Source of the DNA: Stratiolaelaps scimitus
Lineage: Eukaryota > Arthropoda > Arachnida > Mesostigmata > Laelapidae
Direction of reading: 5' to 3'
Length of the DNA: 64,000 nucleotides
NCBI GenBank assembly: GCA_019614645.1
Contig: JABWDB010000035.1
Location: 3,534,001-3,598,000 of the forward strand
Below the pieces are notes generated by a model. The model was not told where the DNA came from and did not search any database. It saw only the letters and a list, made by a program, of their open reading frames with translations. Of this stretch, positions 1 to 10,576 are shown in pieces (the first letter of the stretch is position 1; the number at the start of each line of letters is the position of its first letter). The translations under genes and the position numbers were made by a program.

Positions 1-604
1 CTACACGACGCCCAGTCGTTTCGCCTTTTTGCCGCTGTTGAACCTTTGGGTCTTCTTAACCTTGATGATTTCTATTGACTTTTCAGCTACGAACAAAGTT
101 CAGGTTTCATTGTGCGGGGCGTATCATATAGGGGATTTGATATTTTTGAGTAAAATTAATTTTTACGGAGGTATCGAGCAAATGATTGAAAAGCATTTAT
201 AAATTGCCTATTATCACTGATGAAATCAATGACTGTGCGAAGTTGAACATATTTTGTTCGGATCCTACTGGCTAGCCCTGTATATAGCGAATTGAAATTC
301 TAAGTCGAATTGTGCGTTTTAAAGTTACTAGATAAAATGAAAATACAACAATTGCCCTCTCAATTGAAACTGCTTGTTTTATTTATATATATATATATAT
401 AATATTACTTATTTATTTACTCACGACTAACTACATAATGTATTATCCTGTTTGTTAAAAATGTGATTTTACTTCGCTCAGTATTTTGTACAAATTCATA
501 ATCATTCCATTCCACTGCCCTCTTCCAGTAGCGGAACCTCCACGTATAACCTCAGCTACGATCGAAGTTGGCATAATTTCCAACCGTTTGAAATTTATTG
601 ACAG

Positions 605-2677
605 TTACCCCCCATACATTTTTCTACTAGTTTTTCGAATGTTATAGGTGAATCGGCTCGGGATTTTTGTGAACGCCTTCTTCCAATCATTTGTTTCTTT
701 TAACGTCAGAAGGATGTCTGCGATGACATGAATGCCAAATGCCTTCGATGAGCCAATCCTAAACTCAGGTACGTATTGCCCTAAGGGCAGTTTACCGTGT
801 CTAATGCCCTGCTGTTTAGCCTTTGCGAGTGAGAGTGGCTTTACGCTCGACAGGTCGACAATGCCGCCCATGATAAGAACAGCCTCCGGATCAAGCTTTT
901 CTATTATATTGTTCGAGTCAGGCGTAAGATACAGAAGGTGCTTACGGGGAAACAGATCTAAATAGCTGTCATAGCTCTTGGTGATCAGGCATTTTCTCGT
1001 GTTCATCTGGGGAAGCCACTTGTCGATAGCTACATCCATGGTGCCACCTTTCGGGATGTCGGACAGGATTATGTCAAACGGAGTTCGGGATACCTGTCGT
1101 CGATTCACAAAGCGTAGAGTCGAAAGTGAGGAACAATCGATGCACATGAAAAAGATAATCAGGACAAACAGGAAAATTAATTAACAAGCACAAAAAACAA
1201 AAAAAAAACAGGAAAAAAAATGTTAATCCAAATTAATTCGAGTATAAACGAAGGGAGTGCATTTCATCGAGTCCAATGTGTATAGGGTCTCGTGTTGTTT
1301 CCAAAACCCAGACTATCATGCTGCGACAATGGACATCGGTGTGATGATAGTGATAATAACCATAGGATCAATATGATAAGAATAATAATAATAAGCTAGC
1401 TATTACTGACCCTGTATAGAGGCTAACTGCTCATTGTTTACGGCCCTTATTATAGGGGTACGGTATGAGATACATGTTCATTTGTAGAGGCGGCTACAAT
1501 AGGCGAGGCTAATTAGACGGCGCTTATCCAAGTGTATTCCTAACACTAGTATCGTGATTTATAGTGGAAGTATAAGTCGAGTAGCAACGAGGTGTTTCTT
1601 TGTAATCACTATGCCCTTGATGTGACACCCAATGCAATGAATACAATATTTCTATGGTAAAACGAGCCGTTCATTATTGGCGTCGGTGTTTGACTTAGCT
1701 TCGTATCTCCTAGCTCCAGAAAGCAACGATCCCCTCTGTCTCCTTGTTTCAGTTAATTAGATCTTTCCATACCTTTTGTCCCCGACCCAACCGTGTCTTT
1801 CAGCGGCTGTTCAACGTACGAATCTCATATAGTTATACGAACCTATACTGGCCCTTTCACAAGAAGAGAAACCGACTCGCACTATGATGTGTATCCTCGT
1901 TAGCCCATGCATACAAACCTTGTTCAAGCCCGTCACCAACTGCAGTTGTGTACAGAGACTATTCAGGCCACTCGTGCGCATCGAATCTTCGAAGGAGCAG
2001 TCGAAAACAAGCTTCTGGCCAAATAGCGCCGCACTAGCTAGCCTCCAATTATAGTAAAGAAGCTCCTGCCCATCGCGCACCAGCGGAAATATCGAATGGC
2101 TAAATTTTGTAGGTTGCTTTTCTCTGGACATCATCTCGAGGCGACGCCGCTCCTTCTTTGCTTTCTCGTTAACACTGCTCATCTCTCTTTTGAACATATA
2201 GCTGTAATGGTGAACAACAACAACGACGGCATCAGCAGCAGCAGCAGAAAAAAGGAAGGTTATTTAGCAGGCGGAGGAATGGAAATGCAAATAATAGGAC
2301 CAAACAATAATATAATCATCATCTGTATTCACTGCCTAACGTAGCTTGGCGTTTGGTCAACGACGATGGCCCCGTTTATCGCATTATCGTCATAGAAATA
2401 TGTATATTGAAAACGACTTTGAGAAATACTATATATATAAATCTATGTTATGTTGTCTATAATATGTCTTTCATTTCTCTATATAAGTCCATGTTCTTTA
2501 TGCAATTCTTGATCGTGATAATTCCAAACTCGACCACTTGTTGATCAAATTTTAAATTAAGTTAATAGTTAACGCATTCGGCTGCGTTACTCGCTCACCG
2601 ATATTAACGTCTCCTGTTGTCTGTAATTACCGCCCTATTCATCTGTGAATGACTATGTGGTTCTCACACAGGTAACT

Positions 2678-2713
<36 letters not shown>

Positions 2714-3503
2714 CACTCTTCTCTCACCAAAGCTCACATCATTGCTAGCTTTGAGTATGTGCAAAACTCGTTATCTATGCAAAAAGGCAAATATGTCAAC
2801 TGACAATGTACAGGATATTTAATGTTAGATTCTGATGCGAAAAACAACCTTTTTCTTCGGACTAGTCACCTTAACAACATCGGTTGTAACATTTGTGGAA
2901 TCTTCAATCGTCAATCTGTATCACTCGAATGTTAGTGAACTTAAAGGAAATGATCAAATTCACATTTATAAAAACGTGACGCTCTACATCGAATCGGATC
3001 ATGTTCGTTTCGAATCAGCAGCATTGCAGTAAGTTGGCTACGCGGCTGTTCCATTTGATTTTTCGCTAACTTTAACTGTGCTCAGAGAAATTGGATAATT
3101 TTCCCTTTTTTTTGACTTACGTAAAATATGAACTTCTCTGCCTGGGAACCTTAAGGCTCATGAGCTCAATCATATGCTTGTCTTCGATAATGCGAGGCAT
3201 TTGGCCGAGTGTTTCACGTTCGGAGTGTTCGAGCAGTATTAGGTGTATTCGTTTTGCGTCCGACGGATCCTTCATCAGATGTTTAAAGTCGTCGACATTG
3301 TACTGCAATCGCGAGCTCTCGTGGTCCGACTGGCTCTCGTGAAGATCAGTGGGATGCTGTCGCGAAGTGTCTGGCGTATCTGTCGCATGCTCTTGCTGGC
3401 GTGACGTTGCTGTCGTCGACATCGGTTTGGCCTGGTAGGCAAGGCTGTGCATTGCCTCGTACCTGACACCAACCGCTCGTAGGAAACGCGCTACAGTGAA
3501 CAT
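605..3503 (-). CDS. TRMT10C: TRMT10C-like mitochondrial tRNA methyltransferase / RNase P subunit 1, complete, 3 exons
   Basis: Trm10-family SPOUT methyltransferase. In animals the mitochondrial member methylates purine 9 of mitochondrial tRNAs and is subunit MRPP1 of protein-only RNase P. I model three exons: 3121-3503, 1919-2201 and 605-1093 (383, 283 and 489 nt), with compatible phases and a product of 384 residues, close to the roughly 400 of vertebrate TRMT10C. The N-terminus (MFTVARFLRAVGVRY) is basic and amphipathic, as expected for mitochondrial import. Exon 2 carries a basic helix and the fold start (GQKLVFDCSFEDSM). Exon 3 carries YLTPDSNN, the GGIVD segment and PLSLAKAKQQGI, the SAM-binding knot region of the family. 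Donors are GTAAGT and GTTTGT. The mitochondrial rather than cytosolic paralogue is chosen from the N-terminus and the divergent C-terminal half. The start is the first ATG of a long open exon; an untranslated upstream exon is not excluded. Confidence 0.88.
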
Positions 3504-4321
3504 GCTGACAATCGATATATCAACACCGTGTTTCGTTCGAGGCGTGCGAGCACAAAGTCAAAATTCGAACTCGTTGGTCAGAGGACGTTCGTACGCGACC
3601 CCAGCCGCGCGTCGACGACGGGGGTGGTCAGCACAACTCGTTGCGAAGACGCCCAACTGGACCTGCCCGACCGATTGTTTCCGAGATGCTCTGCACAGTG
3701 GGCGACGACAAATGAGCTTACTCACACTATTACGGCACAGCGGATTTCTGTCTTGGCTATCGCCTCGCCTTGTGTACGCCTCAAGGGGTCATAATTGTAC
3801 ATGTGCAGGGACCTTATTACACCGCTTCGATCCCGAGTGACAAATTAATATTTTAAGAGGGTAACTTGCCCTTATGCGGACGATTGTATCAAGTTTGTAC
3901 AGGCCTGTAGACGATCACGCATCTAAGTAGCTGGTACAGCTGTCCGTCTCATTTTCTACGACTACACCACGATGTTCATGTACAGAAAACGGTTCATATC
4001 GATTGATTCGAACTCGACACAAGACACGATTGGAGAAAACAAACAGAGTTGATTGAAGCAATCAGTTTCCGCCTGAAACTCCTGAACCTTTACGATGAGC
4101 TAAGCATGCTCGTCACAATACGCTGCGATCCCCTGCGTATCATTGAATTTAAGTGCGCGATGTATGATCACCAGGGCGCGAAAGCATTGCACGCGGCGCG
4201 TTGTTGTTCCATGTATCCGCATCGATGTTTACGCTTTCAGCCTGTGTCCCATGATGGCGCCTGTCTGGGAAAGGATCAGCGATTTGGTGGAAAGGGCGCG
4301 AAGCGCGGAAAATCCAGCTAA
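2835..4321 (+). CDS. Candidate two-exon small secreted protein, antisense to TRMT10C
   Basis: I do not recognise this protein. An ATG at 2835 opens a hydrophobic signal-peptide-like start (MRKTTFFFGLVTLTTSVV), then a short mature part with NVS and NVT glycosylation sequons. At 3028 the frame meets a consensus donor (CA|GTAAGT). A phase-compatible acceptor at 4065 (AATCAG) opens a second exon, 4066-4321, which adds about 85 residues with six cysteines and ends in TAA. The first exon lies inside TRMT10C intron 1 and the intron spans TRMT10C exon 1 and promoter, so the two would be antisense and overlapping. The signal peptide and donor are visible; joining the two exons is an inference and the second exon could be chance. 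Confidence 0.28.
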
Positions 4322-5187
4322 CTAGCATGGAAATGAACACTAATGAAAACATTATTATTATTATTATTATTATTATTTACACACCCTTTGCACCTTCGAT
4401 ACATGTATATGAAGGGTGAAAAATATATTCACATTAACGATTCGAAATTCATACCTAGAGACGACGTGCATACGTTACAAGGCATACGAGGTAATTGTTC
4501 CGATCGATACCGTAATAAACAAGAATGATGGTGTACATCCTGGTATTGCACACAAACATTTTCGAATCCATTTTATCTCGCGGGGGGGGACATTAAATTG
4601 TGAATTGAATAACATTGACTCAAAAATGTATCCACAGACACGTTTGCTGCTCCAAGGTCACCGTAATGAGATTGGGTTAACCAATGTAATATGAAATGAT
4701 GCTGTCGTTTAACGCCTAATTGGCTATATCGGAGAAGGCGTCACGGGCCCACGCTAGCATTATACATTGGCGTGTTACAATGACACTATGGGAATTGCAT
4801 TGACCATTTACTTTTAGTGCGATCCCATACACTAAAGATGCAGGATAACATCGAAATAAATGATTTCTCCACTGGATGATTTATAGCGATTTGGTGCAGG
4901 GACTGAAGATACGCTGCTGTCCGGTAGTACGGTGATCTGGAGGATACGGGATAGAGACACCATGCATGCAGTGTTCGCCAGGGATTTACATTCCTCCGTA
5001 ATGACTAAGGGGCGCAGTAACCAGAACTACCGGCAGAATAAAAGGCCCGAAGCAAGCGTTAGCCCGTCGTAGATGAGATTGCGACCATGGATATGATGAC
5101 GCGAGTGAAAAGAATAGTCTCTTTCGAAACAGAATAGTTTATGGCACTACCTGAGATGAATTTAGGGACCGTCGTATGTCGGAAGCA
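3504..5187. other. Gap between TRMT10C and the GCP4 duplication
   Basis: The first 350 bases upstream of TRMT10C are GC-richer than the surroundings and probably hold its promoter; open frames there look like composition effects. The rest holds an ATT microsatellite near 4350-4376 and no exon I can recognise apart from the candidate second exon at 4066-4321. Confidence 0.5.
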
Positions 5188-5485
5188 TACATTGTGGTAA
5201 TCCACACGAAACCCCTCACGGAAGACGAGAACAGGTTGAATGACTTATCCTGATTCAACGAAAATGAACTTGACCAGCTAATGAACGAATTGGCCTGCAG
5301 TTGCTGACGTCTTGCTTGAAGCTATTAAAGACGTTTTAGTTGTCAGCTTGACATCGGAAATGAAATCAGACTAATAATAATAGTAATTATCATAATAACC
5401 TTTGAATACAGTGTGTGAATTTAATGAATTGGTCGAACATTTTTTATAGTGGCAAAATGGTTTCTATGATTCAAGGCGAATTTTT

Positions 5486-8400
5486 TTATTTAACATCGGA
5501 CGCCTGCTCTCTCGACGCACCCGCTGAAGAGTTATGAAGTGTCTCCCTTAGAGCCTTCATCTCCTTTCTTGTCTGCTGGTACTGTGGATTGTAGTCGAGC
5601 CTATATAGGAATCTCATAATGCATTCGTTCCGCTTCTCGGGCTGTTGGGCTGCCGCTTGATCCAGAAGTACGTTGAAGCACCGACGCAGAATGTCCTGCT
5701 GAGAGCGGAACTCTTGCTCGATGGTTCTAAGATCGCCATTGATGTACAGTGGAAATCGGATGCATGTCTGAAACATTCTCAGTAGGGTCTTCTTGAACAT
5801 TGGCAAGCTAACAAACATCATCTGGGCAATGTCTTGAACGAACGCTACTAGCTCCCTTCGTAACGTGTCGATACTCTTCTGTGAGCTGTGTAGGACTTTC
5901 TTCAACTTGCCGAAACTGACGAGAAGCACATCCATGTGGAGATAGCTTTCGAAGTTCGACACAAAGAACTCCATTTCATAGCGAAGTTTCATCGCTTGCG
6001 CGGTGACCTTCGAGCCAAGCGTCGAGTTGAGGGCGATTTCGGCTCGTCTAACAGCCAGCAGCATTTGAAAAGTATACCCGAGAGAGCGAAGCTCCCTTTT
6101 TGACAGCAGACAATCAAGATCGCTAGGCAGGTCGTACACGAGCATGAGGATTGCCCACGTATCGGTGTTGATACAATCGGCGTTGCTTTTACTGGTAACG
6201 AATCGAATACGCTCAATGAACTCGGCATCTTTATCAGGGTACGCCTGATAGAAGCAGTTCTTTAGACACTCGGCAGCCAACGTTAGATGTGAATCCTCGA
6301 ATGGCAGAACGAATTGTGGCTGAACCTGATAAAGCAGCAGAACATACGATATGCATACGACGTAGGAGAAATAAATAATACAATTACTGAAAGATGTTAT
6401 AGTCGTATATATACTGAATGATGTTATAGTATATGCCGATAGATGCACAATATGATTGCACCCGAAATCATTACTACAACCACGAGGAAGAATATATAGT
6501 TGAGGAATCGTACAGGTTCTCATTACCTTATCTATCCACTGCAAGAAGAGATCTCCTCGACCCATAAATACGGTATTCAGCAGGGCGTCCAAATGATATT
6601 CAAGGCGGTGTCGTTCAACTAACTCTTCCCAAAGATAGTCCGACGTGAATTCGCTCATAGATGCGAGAACTGTTGCCAACGAGTCAAGATCGGTCCGTGC
6701 GGCCTATTCCGAACAAACACATCAAACAAAACCCTATGATTAGACAAAGGAAACGATTGAGGAAAGTTACAAATGCTGCTATTTCTATATCTCACCAATT
6801 ATACCAACCATCACCAATAGTTCCAAAGAGAAACGTGATCAATAGTAACATATAGATCAAAATCTGAACAAGCATTAACGATTCCATATAGTATTCGCAA
6901 CCATTGCCAGTGGAAATAGCACTGTAAGCCAGCAGAGGTAAACTGTCACCTAAACTCTTCCAGTTCCCCATTGAGTAGGCAATGGGCGTAACGACCAAGC
7001 ATCGTCATAAGTAACAGACAGTTCAACATTGAGCAAGCAATGATGCCAAGCATTATTGTGCTGCGGCGTTGCGTTCAATTGCACATGGTACACTCGCGGT
7101 GTCTTGTTTGGACCTAGACAGTTGTAGCTATTGTTAGGCATTTCAAGTCCATAGTCCGATTTTAGCAGATTTGCTAAAATCCCTATGGTCGGTCCTATTA
7201 TATATATATATATATATACAATACATTTGAACTTGCCTCAGTGGTCATTGTTCCAGTACAGCGGGATTCGAAAATGCTTAACTGTTTTACAAAAAAAAAA
7301 CAAGTCACCCGGGGCTGCGATAAATATATTGCAGCTGTGCATATCATAGATATTCACCTGTAACGCATTTGCAAAGTCCGCCTCCTTTTCGCCATAGATC
7401 GAACGTTCAAAGTATCCTCGTTCGTTGAATTTCGCAACGATTCCACCGATCTGTTTAACGGTCACAGCATGCTCGCAGAGGTAGGAGGGTACAAAGTCGT
7501 CGACGACCTACAGAATCCGAATCGAATCAATTCGTTTTATGATGGGATACAATCGCAAACGAAAGAGGACTTGAAAGCTATAATGCATGAAGTACATGTA
7601 CAACGAATGTTATTTTCAAAGATTGTTTTAGGCTGTTTCAAAGGCTGTTTTAATTATATCCACATTGTTTTGTCTCCATCTATTATGTACACAGAAATCA
7701 AATAGATCATGAGGCACAAATTCTGAGACAGAGGGAATATTTGTTAGGCAAGTATCCGCCCATAGATTGACACATATTTTGAGTTACGCGAATTTTAAGA
7801 GTAAGTCGTAATGAAACATGCGAACGTCTTATAAAAGCAACAATCCAAGTTACAAGAACAAATTTACAAAGATAAATATAAAGCTTTATTGGTTTATTAA
7901 AGGAACTGCAATTGTTACAATGCTGTTCCGTCAATAAACCAGTTCTCTTCGTATATATCCTCGTCACCAGGTTGTCGCGGGACTCGAACCTGCGACCTCT
8001 GTCTATTTACAGCCTGAGGCTCGAATAACGGAACAGAGGGCCGATATGTCAAGCAGTCAGGTTTCGTGCAGTAAAATTCGGTCAACTTACATATAACGTC
8101 ACTTAAGCTATTTTCTGCTACTTAAGACAAACCTCAACACCATCCTGTGTGGGCCGTATGAAAAATTCAGTGCATGGATCCTTCAGTATTCCATAGAGAA
8201 GCCATGAGGTGAGCTGGTCGAACAGAACACCGTTCAAGTGTGCCACGATTATCTCAAGCCGCTTACAGATCTTCTCCTGACCACACGCTCTCATCTCGTT
8301 GAACATGTACCTGAAGCAATGACCACTGAGCATTATAAAAGGGTGCCATGATTCATGGTGTACCGTGGCTAAAAGGAGACAAAAGGTGGCAATTTTCAGA

Positions 8401-9415
8401 CCGTTGATCACTGAGTCAATATGCACTGGAAACGCGTTCCAATCTCATGTTCTGTTTATGCTCTTGGATTCATTTTTCTTATGACATACAGATATATATT
8501 AAAAGTGGTACAGGACTTTCGAATATCATCCATTTGAACCAGCTTCTAAAATATCATTGGCTATATTGTTCTCCAAAGAGGTTGCTACCTACCGAAGTAT
8601 ATGACATCCGTGCATCCTTTCGGTATGAACTTTAAAGACGCGACTCCGGAGCGCCTGTAAGATCGGAAACCATTCCTCTAACTCGTTGCGTAGCTCCGAC
8701 AAGGTGGCTAGGGAGCTTGAGAGATAGTACTTCTCGAATTGTACTACCCGCTGCCTGTATTCACGCAAAACGCCCGCCAGACCATCCGCGAACGCTCGAA
8801 TGTACATCCCTGAAGAAGAAACGTGCGAAATTGATTAGGAATCGTATTTGACCATGCTGAGCAAGAAATAGGTTCTCTCCATTATAAAATTTGTTGGGGA
8901 TGAATTGACATTTCGTTTGTTACGAACTTCGAAACCGTTAGTTAACCACTAGTTCCACCGAACAATAGATAATATTGATTATGCAGGAGTTGATTAATTG
9001 ATCTTATTAACTGAAAGAAAGAAACAACTCATGAACCATCCTACGTTCACAACACTTTGTGCTCACGATGCGACAGCACCTAAGAATAATAATGATGATA
9101 ATCATATTGAGAATTGCAAACATAGCTTCATTGCATTGGCCTCCATGTTTTGTCCAACTAAGAATACTAATTGCTACAGGAATTCACTTAAGTGTCTTAC
9201 TAACCAGTCCCCAGTATATACGGATTCCTCTCCTTGACTTCATCAGCAAATTGGCTGAGATATTTATACGTTGTTCCCAATTCGAGGAGTTCGTCGACTA
9301 ACTGAGCATCTTCCGGTCCGCTATAGTCAGGCACTAACGCCAGACGTCCCTTTGAATCGGCTTGAATAATATCGCTTGATATCCCGACCAAACCAAAAAA
9401 TAGTCGCTCGAACAT
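5486..9415 (-). CDS. TUBGCP4: Gamma-tubulin complex component 4, copy A, 6 exons, complete
   Basis: GCP4 (Drosophila Grip75) is a spoke of the gamma-tubulin ring complex that nucleates microtubules at centrosomes. Exons: 9205-9415, 8593-8809, 8133-8310, 7358-7507, 6527-6703 and 5486-6325. All have GT-AG borders and matching phases, giving 590 residues (human GCP4 667). Family landmarks run in order: the N-terminal LELGTTYKYLSQF segment, YIRAFADGLAGVL, QLTSWLLYGILKDP followed by EFFI, the gamma-tubulin-binding half with LLAVRRAEIAL, and FLYRLDYNPQYQQ near the end. The ATG precedes FERLFFGLVG, which matches the usual GCP4 start. Compared with copy B the 3' end is altered: the last residues are DVK and the TAA stop overlaps an AATAAA. 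An ORF reading through intron 5 (6326-6526) is fortuitous. Confidence 0.93.
6856..7172. other. Segment in GCP4 copy A intron 4 that copy B lacks
   Basis: About 317 bases sit between points that are adjacent in copy B (near 15892). I see no terminal inverted repeats, target-site duplication or coding match, so I cannot say whether copy A gained it or copy B lost it. A short 19-bp length difference lies nearby at about 6797. Confidence 0.7.
7871..8022 (-). repeat. SINE family A (tRNA-derived), inside GCP4 copy A intron 3
   Basis: On the minus strand a tRNA-like head with a box-B motif (GGTTCGAGTCC) leads to a tail containing CATTGTAACAATTGCAG and AATAAACC. The same element is at the equivalent place in GCP4 copy B (about 16575-16742), so it was inserted before the duplication. 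Related copies are at 34817-34964, 41653-41738 and 63100-63250. Confidence 0.75.
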
Positions 9416-9982
9416 TTTCAAGCTTTGAGATCCAGCAACCACCTAGCCACAGAACAGAACTCGTTAAACGGCAGATAGGAACCGTTGGCATGAGTTGGCC
9501 TCCTCGCGGTTCAAGCGGCGAGTCTGAGACCGCTCACCAAACTGCTAAGTCCCTATTGGCTACTGGCTGATATTGGAGACCAAGACATTGCATCTTTAGA
9601 ATATAATTCCCTGTTATTGGCGAAATTGTTGTCGCGCCTTTAGTGGCTCGGCAAGGATGAACCTTGGATAACAGATCTTAATATAACACCTAGATATGGA
9701 TTAGAAAATATAGGGTGCATTGGAGCTATTACTTTAGACTATCATAACAAAAATAGGTAAACGAAGTACGATCGACCTCAACCCCTACAATTTATCAAGA
9801 TTATTCAAAAGTTTGGATCGTGCTCGAGAAGATCTGCACGACGACTCACGTTATACAATAGGTCAGAATTTGTAGTAGAATACAATTTTGAATAATATGT
9901 AGTACTTTATGCGCAACTATTAACCTGAGATTGCGCTAACGACATTTGTATAATTGCAATCTAATTGATGAAACACTGCACG

Positions 9983-10559
9983 TGTCAGGAAAGGGCCTGG
10001 AATGGGGCAAGGGGATAACTAGGGTACTTAGTGACAAAAGAAAACAGTTGGCGACGGCTTACACGATACTCCAATATGTAGTAGAGCTTATTAGCGGGTC
10101 TATACTGTACTCTACACAGCGGCTTGTTAACGACTACTCTCTATCGTCTCACACTTGCTAATCAGTGTTGCAGTGACATAGCACTCTCGGCACTAGGCGG
10201 TGCTACCGCCGTACGCACCTTTGCCTTACTGCTAACTGCAGGCCACCCTCTATCGTCTCTGTAGGGCAGCACACACGCCTACTTCCACTGTTACAATGCC
10301 ATTGCACTGTGCCTCTAACCGCTTACATTCGGCCAATTCTGCGAATCGGTGCCCACACCGCTTCGACCTTCCACTTGCACGTCATATGCACTCTCCAATT
10401 CGGTGTTTGGCCATCGTCACATTGTTTTATACATTTCCATCATTCTACCTCTGATATCGCCTTCATTATTCTATGAACTTCTAACAATGTCCATAATTAT
10501 AACTGCGATGATTCCTATATTATTGTTATTATCCCCTTTTTCTTGTTTCACTATGTACA
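9983..10559 (-). repeat. Single LTR (3' LTR) of the Gypsy remnant
   Basis: In the element's minus-strand orientation the segment starts TGTACATAG just after a 17-base purine tract and ends CCTGACA, giving the TGT...ACA ends typical of LTRs. Length is 577 bases. No second copy is present at the other end, so LTR identity is inferred from the purine tract, terminal bases and position downstream of integrase. Confidence 0.65.
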
Positions 10560-10576
10560 CCTCTTCCCTTTTTTTT
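10560..10576 (-). promoter_or_regulatory. Polypurine tract of the Gypsy remnant
   Basis: On the minus strand this reads AAAAAAAAGGGAAGAGG directly before the TG that opens the LTR, the usual plus-strand priming site of LTR retrotransposons. Confidence 0.6.

Larger units (their letters stand above)
5188..9981. repeat. Segmental duplication, left block (contains GCP4 copy A)
   Basis: This block is repeated in the same orientation at 13789-18699. The match runs through exons, introns, a SINE inside intron 3 and about 560 bases upstream of the GCP4 start codon. Differences are scattered substitutions plus a few large indels. This copy has about 317 extra bases at 6856-7172 and lacks nearly 500 bases that the other copy has at the 3' end of the gene. 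The last shared bases (AAACACTGCAC) end at 9981; the Gypsy LTR starts at 9983. Confidence 0.93.

Noticed and set aside
3496..3840. Plus-strand ORFs opposite the TRMT10C promoter
   Set aside because: Arginine/serine-rich frames typical of a GC-rich promoter; no motif or splice site supports them.
6326..6526. Reading frame continuing through the GCP4 copy A segment with hydrophobic residues
   Set aside because: It is an intron: AAG|GTAATG donor and TTATCAG|GTT acceptor join conserved coding sequence, and the in-between translation is low-complexity; the same holds for 15409-15582 in copy B.
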